From positions 1-64,000 of the forward strand of contig JAIQDT010000840.1 of assembly GCA_021521415.1 (NCBI GenBank): a stretch of 64,000 nucleotides of DNA. The letters are read 5' to 3'. Positions 9,713 through 20,305 of the stretch are shown here, in pieces. The first letter of the stretch is position 1. Every line of letters begins with the position of its first letter. Under the pieces are notes generated by a model. It was not told the origin of the DNA. It saw nothing but the letters and a program-made list of their open reading frames with translations, and did no database searches. Both the position numbers and the translations under genes were made by a program. Source of the stretch: Bidens hawaiensis (taxonomy: Eukaryota; Streptophyta; Magnoliopsida; Asterales; Asteraceae).

Positions 9713-11019
9713 CCCAGCCGCTTTTATTTTTATTTCTTTTGGGTTTTGTTATATTAATCCCTATTAAATCAATAATTAATATTATAAATGTTATAAAATC
9801 ATAATTGATTCATATTTCTGTTAAACCGACATATTAACTAATCGTGTTTTCGAATCTTGGTTAAAAACCATATATATGTATATATATTAGTTTATTAAAA
9901 CTTATAAAAGTCTTAATGTTTAAAAAGGGTTTTAACCTAATATATATACTTAAAATTTGTCTTGCTAATTAACACTTTAAAATATTGTATTTTATAAATA
10001 GATTGTATATTTATACTAATATTTATTATCTATTGATTATTTACAATATTAACTTGAAAAGAAATATTTAACAAATCTCTTTATACAAACTTTAAAATCT
10101 TTATGAGTATTCATTTAAATATTTTACGTATTGCTATATAATTAAATCATATTATTTTTCATAAAACTTTGATAATGAAATCTATAATAAATCTATGAGA
10201 TAAAGAGCTTTTGAAAGATTTCCCTCGATCATCAAATCCTGAACCTTTGTCTAATCTTAGTTCCGTTATATCAATTATATTTACTTCCTCAATTATTCTC
10301 TATTAGGATATTCCGTCGGTAATCCCGAAAATCTTGACTTACCGATTTCTTGCCCGATCATTTTCTCTTGCTTAATCGCTAAGGTGAGTACCACATTCCC
10401 CTATTTTAATTGTTTTCCATGTTTTGGGGACATATGCGTAAATAATATTTTTTATACATACTTATACACAAAACTACAACTTTGTCTTATGTGTTAACAA
10501 CTTATACCTTACTTGTTTATGTGCTTACTTTCTTTGTATGCTTCCGCATTCGGAGAGGTCCAACATAATCTCAGTCTAGTATGATCATATGCAAGTCGTT
10601 AGCCTTTGTGCTTCTCGACATCTCAGTTATACTTGCTCATTTGGTTATTTTGTTATTCTCATATGACGTGTTGCAGCTACGTATTTTGTTATATATACTA
10701 TATGTACAACTAAACTAGTGTTTTGCTCACTCAACATGTGTTGTTGACAAAATTCTATTTTATACGCATATGCAGGTTATCGCTTGAATTAGTTGCAAGA
10801 CTTTGTGAAGATTTAGTGAAGAATTATGTTAGAAAAGATAAAATCAAGAATTTAATTTGTGTTTATTGTTTGTTTAATGAGTTGTATTTTGTATTTAATT
10901 TATTTGAAAATTGAATAAAATTAATAGATATTGTCATTTAAATATTGCATTATAGTACCTTGAGAGCTGTGACAATCAGTTCGCGCCCCAGCATTTCCGC
11001 CGTAGGTTGGGGTGTGACA
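9713..11019 (+). repeat. partial 3' LTR of gag-only element
   Basis: It is colinear with 6545-7866 to the end. The first roughly 880 bp of the LTR, the gag end and the UTR are missing on this side. The joint lies at CCCAGCC, a 7-base match present on both sides (9713-9719 and 6545-6551), suggesting microhomology-mediated deletion or template switching. It retains the intact GACA end next to the TSD. Confidence 0.8.
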
Positions 11020-11024
11020 TGAAA

Positions 11025-13785
11025 GGTGGTCAGCGGCTACATTTTTTGTTCCTTTCTTGTCTTTAACATCTATGTCAAATTCCTGGAGTAAGAGAATCCA
11101 TCGGATGAGTCTTGGTTTTGCATCCTGTTGGTTGAAAGAGGTATCTTATGGCGGCATGGTCGGTGTAAACTATGGCTTTAGAAAGAACTAGGTAGGATCT
11201 AAATTTTTCAAAGGCAATGACTACTGCTATTAACTCTTTTTCTTTTGTGGTGTAATTTTCTTGCGCATCGTTAATAGTCTTACTGGCATAGTAAATTGGG
11301 TAAAAGTGTTTTTCTTTGTGTTATCCGAGTACGGCTCCAATTGCCAAGTCACTTGCATTGCACATTATTTCGAATGGAAGGGTCCAATCGAGTGTAGTCA
11401 TGATTGGTGCATTGACAAGTTTGTCTTTCAACATGTTGAATGATTCAACACATTCTTTAGAGAAGAAGAAGGGTGCGTCTTTCTCCAGAAGTTTGGTCAT
11501 AGGCCTAGCAATTTTGGAGAAGTTTTTTATTAAACGACGGTAAGATCATGCGTGACCTAGAAAACTTCTAATGGCCGTTACTGAAGTTGGGCGCGGAAGC
11601 TTAGAGATAGTTTCTATTTTTTCTTTATCAACTTTTAATCCCTTTTGAGAAATCTTGTGACCGAGAACGATGCCTTTTTTAACCATAAAGTGACATTTCT
11701 CCCAGTTGAGCACTAGAGTTACTTCCTCACACATAGCTAAAATTTTTTCAAGGTTTTTTAAGCAATGATCGAAAGAGTCTCCAAAGACTGAGAAGTCGTC
11801 CATGAATACTTCATTAGAGTGTTCGATCATTTCGTGAAAGATGGCCACCATGCAACGTTGGAAGGTGGCTGGAGCATTACATAGTCCAAACAGCATTCTT
11901 CGATAGGCAAAAGTTCCGTACGGACATGTAAAAGTGGTTTTCTACTGTCTTCAGGAGCAATGGGAATTTGGATATATCCGGAAAATCCATTAAGAAAACA
12001 GTAGAACATTTTTCCAGATAAACGGTCAAGCATTTGATCGATGAAAGGAAGTGGAAAATGATCTTTTCTTGTGGCATCATTAAGTTTCGGGTAGTCAATG
12101 CAAACTCGCCAGCCTGTGATGGTTCTCATTGGTATTAGCTCATCCTTCTCGTTCATTACAACTGTCATTCATCCCTTCTTGGGTACTACTTGAACGGGAC
12201 TAACCCAAGGTGAATTTGAGATTGGGAAGATTAATCCGGCATCAAGTAGTTTGATTACTTCTTTCTTCACCATATCTTGCATGTTAGGATTGAGATGTCT
12301 TTGATGTTGAACCACGGGTTTGTATTCTTCCACCATGAGGATTTTGTGAGTAAAAAAAGAAGGACTGATGCCCTTGATATCCATGATCTTCCATGCGATA
12401 GCCTTCTTATAGTTTTTAAGAACCTGAAGAAGTTCGTCTTTCTCTTCTTTAGAAAGGTGAGATGAAATAATTACTGGGAGTTGAGAGTCTTCTTCCAGAA
12501 ATGCGTATTCGAGGTGGTTTGGAAGTTCTTTTAACTCTAAGGTTGGTGGTTCTTCAATTGAAGGTTTTGATTTTTCGTTACATTCGGTGATCTCACATAC
12601 TACTTCTAATGCTTCGTGATAGTCAGCATTGAGATTTTCGTTTTCTAAAATGGGTATGGCGATGGTTTCGATTAGGACTTGTGTTTCTAGTGGGTTAGTG
12701 ATGGAGGAATCTCGCACATAGCAACCCACGATAGAATCTATGATGTCCACACAATATAACGTGTCATCGTGATGTTGTGGATACTGCATAGATTTTCCTA
12801 TGTCAAAAGTGATTGCCTCATCATTGACCCTGAGGGTGAGTTTGCCGGTGCAAACGTCAATAATAGCATTTGCAATGGCTAAGAAGGGTCTTCCTAAAAT
12901 CAGAGGTACACTTTTGTCTTTCTTCATGTCTAGAATTACAAAATCTACTGGGAAAACAAACTTGTCAATTTTGACAAGCATGTTTTTAGCAATGCCCCGA
13001 GGATATTTAACAGATCGGTCAGCTAACTGAATGCTCATGCGGGTGGGCTTTGGTTCTCCTATCCCTAGTTTTGCAAAAACTGCATATGACATTAGGTTAA
13101 TACTAACTCCTAGGTCAGCCAGGGCATTGCTAACAGACAAATTTTCTATGAGACAAGGGATAGTAAAACTCCCTGGGTCGGTCATCTTTGTTGGTAGCTT
13201 GTTCTGTAGGACTGCAGGGCATTCTTCACTTAAGGTGACGTGTGATAATTCTTCAAGTTTCCTTTTGTTTGTCAGCACTTCTTTGAGGAACTTGGCATAT
13301 TTTGGCATTTGAGCGGTGGCCTCAATAAAAGGGATGCTGATACGGAGTTGTTTTAAAAGCTCTAAAAACTTCCCATATTGTGCTTCTAATCTTTCCTGCT
13401 TCAGTCTTCCTGGGTATGGGATAGGCGGAGCATAGGTTTTGACTGGTTCCTTGGTTTGTATGGTGCTTGTTGGAATCAGTACTTCCTGTGTCTTGCCAGT
13501 GGCTTCCTTCTCCATGACTGGTTTTGAAATTGGAGAGGCAACAGTGGTTGTACCGCTTCTTAGTGTAACAGCGTTAGCTGTTGCATTCGGATTGGTGATT
13601 GTGTTGCTTGGAAGAGTGTCGGGTGGTCTTTCGGATAATTGTTGGGGAATTTTACTGATCTGAGTTTCTAGATTCTGTAATGATGCTTGTTGACTTTTTA
13701 GGTCGGGTTCATGTTTTAACAATACTCCGCTGATATCAACAGCTCTTGAGTCGGCCTTCTTTTCCGCTTCATTTGTTTTGGTCAT
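11025..13785 (-). pseudogene. Athila pol, protease-RT-RNase H part, copy 1
   Basis: A 538-codon open stretch (13785-12169) holds an acidic/Gln-rich N-terminus, a protease with ALADLGVSI and a C-terminal LILGRPFLA, and the RT start up to VPKKG. RT continues in other frames (12168-11546) with FMDDFSVFGD, followed by RNase H fragments down to 11025. The first catalytic Asp of RT reads FLNGFSGY instead of FLDGFSGY, so the enzyme would be dead even without the frameshifts. The protease motif DLG-SI (rather than DTG/DSG) is usual in the Athila/Tat group. The gene is cut at 11024 by the composite element and continues at 4487. Confidence 0.9.
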
Positions 13786-15046
13786 GATTTGGATTTACAT
13801 CTCTTCGATTTTTTAGTAGCTTGGGTTTTGATGGTTACTGGAACTTTGATCTTGAAATTGGGGTTTTGTTTGGAAGGGTTGATTTATCGGTCTTTTTTCG
13901 AATCCTGGTAAGGGTTGAGTGTTACCTTCGTCTTTCCATCTGAAATTCGGGTGGTTTCTCCATCCTGGATTGTAGTTATTGCTGAAAGCGTTGTTCTGTC
14001 GAGCGATAAAATCGACCTCTTCCATAGCCATTTTGACTTGTTTACAGTCACTTGTCTTATGACTTCCTCCTCAAGTGTCGCATGTGAGTCTGGTTTTTGA
14101 TAACTCGGCTTGAAGTTGTTCGAATTTTTTAGAAAGGGCTTCAAGTTGTGCTGTGACATGAGTGTTGGAATCGACGTGGTGCATTCCTTTAAGGGTTGGT
14201 GTAGATCTTGGTGGGTTGTAAGCGAAACTTTAGATCTTGGTGGGTTGTAAGCGAAACTTTTCTTTGATGCTTTTTCCAGGACTTCAAATGCTTCGTTAGG
14301 TGATTTGGATCCCAGGTCTCCGCCGGCGATTTGGTCGATGGCCTGTTTGTTTTGACTGAATTGTGCGTCAAAGAAAGTTTATACTTGCAACTATACGCTC
14401 AGTCCATGATGTGGGCATCTTCTCAGAATACTTTTATATCTTTCCCATGCTACGTGTAACGACTCATCATCATCAGTCCAGAATCCGGAAATGCTGGCTC
14501 GGTGTTTGGAAGTTTTATCAGGCGGAAAATATTTGAGAAACTGTTCAACCATCTGGTCCCAAGTGGTGATGGAGCCGGAGGAAAGAGATTCTATCCATTC
14601 TAGGGCTTGTCCCCTTAGAGAGAAAGGAAAGAGTTTGAGTTTGATTTGATCTTCTGAACAGTTTTGCATTTTAAAGGTTCCGCAGATTCGTAAGAATTGA
14701 GATATATGAGAAAGAGGGTCTTCGTAGAGGATACCATGAAATTGAAATGAATTTTCCACCATATGAATGGTGCTTGATTTGATTTCGAAATTTTCGGTTA
14801 TTTCGGGTGGAACCACTCCATTGCCATAGCCTTCGAGAGTCGGCTTGGCATACTGGCTCATGTTCGGCTCATTATTTTGGGCCGCCATCATTTCTACTAT
14901 TTGACTTTCTCCTGATGTGGTGGCGTCTACTGATTCGTCTTTGATTGTTTCAGCGGTTTCTGTAGTCCGTTTACGTGCTCGTTGACGAAAGAGTCGTTCT
15001 GGTTTAGAATTAGAGAAATAAGCTCAGGCTCGAAAGTAGAGGACAT
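13786..15046 (-). pseudogene. Athila gag, copy 1
   Basis: The best start is the ATG at 15044-15046, giving MSSTFEPEL, with a frame break before 14891. The 166-codon block 14891-14391 contains the retrotransposon gag core (SQFLRICGTFK, LFPFSLRGQALEWI, FLKYFPP, ESLHVAWERYK). After a stop at 14391 the C-terminal part is scattered over frames and includes the region ahead of pol (NPGWRNHPNF) that is also the first sequence kept in copy 2. A 29-bp tandem duplication at about 14203-14260 shifts the frame. Gag forms the particle shell that packages the RNA. Confidence 0.8.
14203..14260 (-). repeat. 29-bp tandem duplication in gag
   Basis: The phrase AGATCTTGGTGGGTTG...GCGAAACTTT occurs twice back to back. 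Twenty-nine is not a multiple of three, so the duplication alone breaks the gag frame. Confidence 0.85.
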
Positions 15047-15304
15047 ACATGGGACTAAATCAAAGTTAGACTAAAGTAAAAGTTAGTTAAAGTTAAGCTA
15101 CGAGTTAATCTAAGCTATTTTAAAACTAAACTAAAGTCTAAGTTAATTAAGCTAAAGTAAAGGTTAGGCTAGCCTTAAAAAAATGTATAGTTTAATAGTT
15201 AGTAAAAATAAAATAAAATAAAATAAAATAAAAGTTAAAAATTTTGTACAATTATAGACAATGATTAAATTAAAACTTGGATCATTCTTAGAAACGTACC
15301 GTGT

Positions 15305-15321
15305 CCCCGGCAGCGGCGCCA
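15305..15321 (-). other. primer binding site, tRNA-Asp type
   Basis: On the minus strand TGGCGCCGCTGCCGGGG lies 6 bases inside the LTR end. Athila-type primer sites are complementary to the 3' end of tRNA-Asp; this one has a single difference (GCT for GTT) from the form I know. Confidence 0.85.
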
Positions 15322-15327
15322 AAAACT

Positions 15328-17006
15328 TGATGCGTGCTGCGTGTAGCTTGTAAAATAGTAACCGATTGAATATTTAACTTTTTCACAAGATCGTGTTTTA
15401 AATTTATAAAAGTGATTTCTATTAAGACTAAACACACACAAAATAGACAAATGTATCTATCGTATATGTAGAATAGTATTGGTAAGAGCCAAGTATTGAT
15501 CTGTGGACACAAATGTTTCCAATAATGAATCTTTGTTTTAGCTTAATCTGAGAGTTTTAATCATTTTGGGGTTGAATTTTAACTTTTTATAATACATATA
15601 TAATATATAGGTGACCAAGACGAGAAATTCTAAATAAGTAATTCAAGTATATGAATGTTACCATCTAAGATCAAGAATCTACTCCATTTATCCTTGATGA
15701 TTATAAAGTAAACATGTGATAAACTTGCCGTAATAATATATGGTAGAATAGCCTCTCATTTCTAAGTGAGCATATCCTAGGACATAAAAGAAAGTAGCAT
15801 GCGCATTTTAAAGTCAACCCTTTCCTAATGTTATGCTACCACGAGAATGTCAATTTGAGTTGGCAAGTAGTTTAGTAAAGTAGAAAAAATATGATTGACT
15901 TGGATTTCTCAAATACTAATTCTAACAACTTTGGGAGGTTATAGTTTAGTCACACAACCTCCCCTTGATTGATTTAAGTAGGTTATAATTACACATTCCG
16001 TTAACATATGATTTCTTTAACTAGCATGATAACCTAAGCAATCGTGTTAACGATGTTATTTCAGAATTACCAAAACTAGAGAAATAGATCATAACTTATA
16101 TCTCATCATTTCTAAGTACAATATAAGGATCCATGTTTCGATAAATTATCAATGTATTCTATCTTTCAAGAACATGAATCGATCATGAATGATTGTCAAT
16201 ATGATTGTCAATCACCAACTTTGAATTGTTGAATTAAGATAGTGAAACATTTCTCATCAAAAGATAATTGCAAAATAACCATGTACTTTACTAAACTAAA
16301 TCACATGTTTTATATAATCATCATGTAAAACAAAGCTTCTTCATAGATTTTAGATGGTAAATGGAGTTTAGCTCATAATGATCATGGTTATGAACATTAG
16401 AATGGATGATGGTAACAAACACATGATTAAACTAGAACAATTTAACCAAATGTGGATGAATCTTCCTTCTTGATGATGATGATGATGGTTGATGATGATG
16501 ACCTCCAATCCTTCAAACTCTTCACTAGATCTTCAATATGAGTGTTAGTGGGTGTTTTTATAAGTGAAAACCATATAGAATTCTCCTCAAGGCACACTTG
16601 ATCAATGCAACATGAGCCACTATTTATAGGTAGTTTGGAAGATGAAGCAAGGCCCCGTGCTTAGGTAGGCACGCCCCCGTGCTTTTATTGACATGTGCTA
16701 CAATTGTTTTGTCTTTTTGTTGAGGGTGACCACGACCCTATGGTCAAGAGGCACAGCCCCGTGCTTTTGTTCTCAGTATTTGTCTTTTCTTGTAGATTTT
16801 TGTCTTTTCTTGTGTTCAGAAGCATGGGGCGTGCTTCTTGAGGCTTGGGGTGCGTTTCTTGTTTTTCTTGTGTTTTCTTCCGTTTTTCTTCGCCTTTTCG
16901 CTTGTTTCTTCATTTGGGGCTTGGGTTTACCTGAAATTGTATTTTATTATGATAAGTAGCCTTCTGTGCTATGCTATTTGATAGAAGTTGCAGTTTTAGA
17001 GATTAT
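15328..17006 (-). repeat. Athila copy 1 5' LTR, main part
   Basis: It matches the 3' LTR of copy 2 (61010-62882) across nearly its whole length. The inner end reads ...ACGCATCA on the minus strand. The remaining 37-42 bp of this LTR are at 31541-31582, separated by the Copia insertion. The LTR contains palindromes and a TATA box (16619-16860) and a long AT-rich downstream part. Confidence 0.9.
16619..16860 (-). promoter_or_regulatory. LTR promoter with palindromes and TATA box, copy 1
   Basis: On the minus strand CACGG-GCC-TG palindromes (about 16815-16855, 16725-16765 and 16646-16682) end 17 bp before CTATAAATAGTGG (TATA at about 16621-16628). The same order and spacing are found in the copy 2 LTR and at ORFs A and B. 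This would be the start point of genomic RNA. Confidence 0.7.
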
Positions 17007-17529
17007 GTTTGATCCCGTATTACCAATCAATAACAATAACAGATCTCAGATCTGTGAATATCCGATTAATACTAGATCTCGCTCATAATTAACATCGATT
17101 CAGTGTTGTATATATGTATATCTATTATCAATATATTATCAGTAACATTTGTATAATATTAGGTGAAGCTTGAGAAAGAGATTGAACAGCAGTTCGTTAA
17201 TTAGCTCAAAAAACTTTTCTCAAAACTTAAATTAAAGTGAACAGTAGTTCACTATATATAGAAGGTGATCTGGTTCGCTAACATCCCCTAGTGAACCAGC
17301 CTCCCCTTCGTTACATACATTAAATTAGCGAAACACCCCCTGATTCGTTAACATCCCCTAACGAATCAGGAGGGAATACATTACTTGGCTAGTTCGCTAA
17401 CACCCCCTAGCGAACTAGCCTTTAATTTAGCGAACTAGATAATAATAAAAATTAATTATTACATTAATTAATAAACAATAACGTTAACGATAAATACAAA
17501 AACTCTAGACGCAAAACCGTGCACTAACA
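17007..17529 (-). repeat. Copia 3' LTR
   Basis: 523 bp, TGTTTGATCC...CACTAACA as written on the plus strand. Contains three palindromes (near 17271-17300, 17341-17370 and 17389-17420) and a TATATATAG stretch. Nearly identical to 31017-31540; the first palindrome here has one mismatch in its arm. Confidence 0.95.
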
Positions 17530-17541
17530 GACACCCCCTCG
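17530..17541 (-). other. Copia polypurine tract
   Basis: GAGGGGGTGTC on the minus strand directly before the 3' LTR, the normal site for plus-strand priming. Confidence 0.75.
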
Positions 17542-17845
17542 TCTTGAGCTCTTTGTCTTTAACCTATTTGAAGCGCTTGGACTGCCAGTCTCTGCAACTA
17601 TGAATTCCATGTTCATGACACACACGAATGACTCGTTGGAATTGCATAGCCAGGTCGTAATCTTCTTGGCGCTCGATCAAAATCTGCTTCCTGTGTAGCA
17701 CATCATTGTCTGTCTCTGATAAATTAACCAACCACATCGGGTCGATTATCTTGATGAGCTCGGTCTGCAGTCCTCGACCACGAACAATAACGGCCTCGCC
17801 AGTACGATTGTCATAGTACCAACGGTTGAAAGACTGATAAATATC

Positions 17846-18907
17846 TTAAGGCTTCGTCTTCACAGGAACCTTTTTCATCGTCTTTGGCGGCTTCACTTTC
17901 AAGACAAGTTTCTTCCAGCCGGTCCTTGGATCAATCTCGTCAATGCGCTTACGTCTTGGGACTTGGGGCTTGAAGAATTTGAAGCCATGATTGACCTCGA
18001 ACAGTAAGTGTTGGTGAAACCACTCAGCTGTTCGGTAACCCCCACGATTGATAAATGGACGTCTCGTGAGGGTTCGTACATCCCAACGCGGTAGAGTTAA
18101 AACATCCATTATCTTCTCGTAATACTGGAAACCCTTTTCCCACTTGACTATACATACCTTAAGGTCAGAGTCATAGAGCCAGGAGACAATATCACCATGT
18201 ACCTTTGAAATGGTCTTGAAGGTAGTCACCTGATTAGCCTTAACCCAAGCAGCAGCAGTATCTTTTCTTTCTTGATCTACATAACGATAAGCACTGATAA
18301 TTTTACCCACTTTATGACGTTTGAACCATCTTTCTACGTCCTCATCAGTCACTTCTTTGAGTGAGGGTACAGTTCGCTGCATAACCTTTTCCAATTCATC
18401 CTCAGTCTCTTTAAACACCTCTTTTTGAAATACCGGAGCACCTTGATCAACGTTCGTGTGTTGATACAAGTCCGGGTACTCATCAGCAGACACATCCTCC
18501 ATCTCAATCTCTTCATCCTCATAAACAAAATCCGTATTCATAAACAACGGATCAACTTCCAAATCTTCCTCAGTTATCACTTCGACATCGGGCTCAGTCT
18601 CTAAAACAGTCAACTGATCGTCATTCAGCCCAAGCAGAATCGAAATCTGCTCCCGTGTCAAGGATCTAACCACAAACTCACCAACCTGTATCGTGTCTCT
18701 ATTCACCACACTCTTAACCACCCCTGATCCATCAACAAATATCATTGTGTTAGCTGCAATCATTTCAATTGGCTTGGCAGCTGTTGGATCTTGATAAATA
18801 ATAAATTTGTTTGCTCGAATCATCACCGCCACTAACACCAGCACCAGAGGATTAACCATGCGATTGTTTAGGCTCACCTCCTGCACCGGATTCATCAGGA
18901 TCTTCAT
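17846..18907 (-). CDS. Copia extra ORF, C-terminal part (353 codons)
   Basis: An open frame near the 3' LTR. It has an acidic middle (DEEIEMEDVSADEYPDLY) and a basic C-terminus rich in Lys and Pro (VPRRKRIDE, KPPKTMKKVPVKTKP). Motifs such as WFHQHLLFEVNHGFKFFKP look like the extra ORF product found downstream of pol in Asteraceae Copia elements; that is from memory. I see no signal peptide or clear membrane anchor, so an envelope role is not supported. The first ATG may not be the native start, because upstream fragments (19144-20305) probably belonged to the same long protein. Function unknown. Confidence 0.55.
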   Translation of the reverse strand: MKILMNPVQEVSLNNRMVNPLVLVLVAVMIRANKFIIYQDPTAAKPIEMIAANTMIFVDGSGVVKSVVNRDTIQVGEFVVRSLTREQISILLGLNDDQLTVLETEPDVEVITEEDLEVDPLFMNTDFVYEDEEIEMEDVSADEYPDLYQHTNVDQGAPVFQKEVFKETEDELEKVMQRTVPSLKEVTDEDVERWFKRHKVGKIISAYRYVDQERKDTAAAWVKANQVTTFKTISKVHGDIVSWLYDSDLKVCIVKWEKGFQYYEKIMDVLTLPRWDVRTLTRRPFINRGGYRTAEWFHQHLLFEVNHGFKFFKPQVPRRKRIDEIDPRTGWKKLVLKVKPPKTMKKVPVKTKP

Positions 18908-19143
18908 CGTCGTTCTTGAGTTTCTTTAGGGCATCTTCTTTACAAGTTAATTGTAAAATTAACTCTTCTTGTTCTTTTAACTTCACCCCCTGAGACTCAA
19001 CCATCGTACGCAACGACTTAGTCTCCTTCTGACAGAACTAAATATAACTCATCATTCGTCGTTGATTCTCCATGAGTCGTTCTTGAGTTTGACGATCAGC
19101 TACCATTTGATTTTCATATAGATGTAGCAGATTTAGCAGCATT

Positions 19144-19449
19144 TCAGCTTGACGACCTGTTGGCAAGTTGTATACAGACGGGTGAACTGGTTGAACAGGT
19201 CCTTGATGGTTCACCAGTAGCTACAGATTTACCCTTTCTTTTTCTTTCCAGCTGAGCTTTCATGGTGGCAGCTAGAGCAGCATCGACTGCATCTTGTTGT
19301 TCTTTAAGAGCGCGTTCACCAGCTCCACCATCACCATCATTCCCATCATTCACCATCATCATCTCCACCATCACCGTTCCCACCTTCTCACCCTTCACGC
19401 TCGGAATCCGAATCATCGTGGATCCAGCGCTCATTAGGAGGACATACAT
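19144..19449 (-). pseudogene. Copia extra ORF, middle fragment
   Basis: About 100 codons in another frame, with Gly/Asp-rich, Ala-rich and Lys/Arg-rich stretches (ALKEQQDAVDAALAATMKAQ, ERKRKGKS). It probably links the N-terminal (19529-20305) and C-terminal (17846-18907) parts of one former gene, separated now by frameshifts. Confidence 0.4.
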
Positions 19450-19528
19450 AATCCGGATTGATTATATGACCAATCATCCGTTTATCATGTGGTTTCTCCT
19501 TTCTATAAATTAACATACGATGCACCGT

Positions 19529-20305
19529 TTAAGCTTTCATATGTTCCATGTCAAGAACATCGTTCACCAACGTTCGATCAATTACCAAATTCGGAATCAA
19601 ATCCTGAATAATTAGCTGTAAAAAGCGAGGATACATCAAGAACTTCTTTGACTGTAGAGTTTGCTGAACCTGTTCTTTCAGATGATCAAAGACGAGTTCT
19701 GAGTAGTTGAAGGGCTTGTTCAGGATTAGGGCAACAAACGCCGACTGCAAACTTAGGCGACACTCATCAAACCCACCGCGACGTCCACTCATACAATGAA
19801 GTAGAACATGCAACAGATACTTGTATGGTGGAAACAACCCGTTCTTGTTCATCATAGATTTACGAATATCACCACCATAGTTCAAGCATGTGAATAAACC
19901 TCTAACCAATGTCCTGTCAAATTCACTCGGGTTATCATCATTATCGTCAAATTGAAGTACCCGACGAATGACCTCAACATCAATCGTAATTGGAATCTGA
20001 TTGATTGTAGCTCGAACCAATTTATCTGACTCAACATATTACGCCGTGTTCCAAAATTGCCTGATTATACTAAGATACACTTTAGGTTTAGCAGTGATTC
20101 CATAGTATATCTTTGAACGTCGTAAGAAAGTCAACATAGCTCCAAACGTTTCCAAATCAGTCACTTCTTGATCAACATAAGCACAAATGTTGTGCTTTTT
20201 ATCAAACGGCAATAAGATCACTTCAGCTTGTTGATCTTGTTGTGGTGGTTGTCCTTGTGGAGGTTGTTCTGGTGGTGGTTGATTTTGTTGTTCCTGATCA
20301 GCCAT
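19529..20305 (-). pseudogene. Copia extra ORF, N-terminal part with one nonsense codon
   Basis: It begins MADQEQQNQ with a Gln/Pro-rich tail and then a folded-looking domain (KPKVYLSIIRQFWNTA, LHCMSGRRGGFDECRLSLQSAFVALILNKPFNYS). One TAA at about 20039 breaks an otherwise continuous 258-codon frame. The RQFWNTA block is typical of the extra ORF of Asteraceae Copia elements as I recall them. No enzyme motif is visible. Position 3' of pol matches Sirevirus-type extra ORFs. Confidence 0.55.

Larger units (their letters stand above)
4493..11019 (+). mobile_element. composite retroelement: Cassandra-type LTR joined to gag-only Gypsy element
   Basis: The left end is a 313-bp TG...CA unit with 5S rRNA sequence (4493-4805). 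This passes directly into the last 40 codons of a Gypsy-type gag (4806-4925), a 3' UTR with a worn polypurine tract (about 5647-5660), a full 2.2-kb LTR (5662-7866), a Met-tRNA primer site (7870-7882), a broken gag (9020-9660) and a partial LTR (9713-11019) ending GGGGTGTGACA. No pol is present anywhere, as in non-autonomous gag-only (TR-GAG type) elements. Both outer ends have TG/CA form and share one TSD, so a chimera made before integration is plausible. Deletion or recombination after insertion is the alternative. Confidence 0.75.
4488..11024. repeat. 5-bp target site duplication TGAAA flanking the composite element
   Basis: TGAAA is present at 4488-4492 and 11020-11024. Removing 4493-11019 together with one repeat restores the alignment with uninterrupted copy 2 around 54200-54225. 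This is strong evidence that 4493-11019 entered as one unit. Confidence 0.9.

Noticed and set aside
17846..20305. Envelope gene of a retrovirus-like Copia element
   Set aside because: No signal peptide, cleavage site or membrane segment visible; called only an extra ORF.
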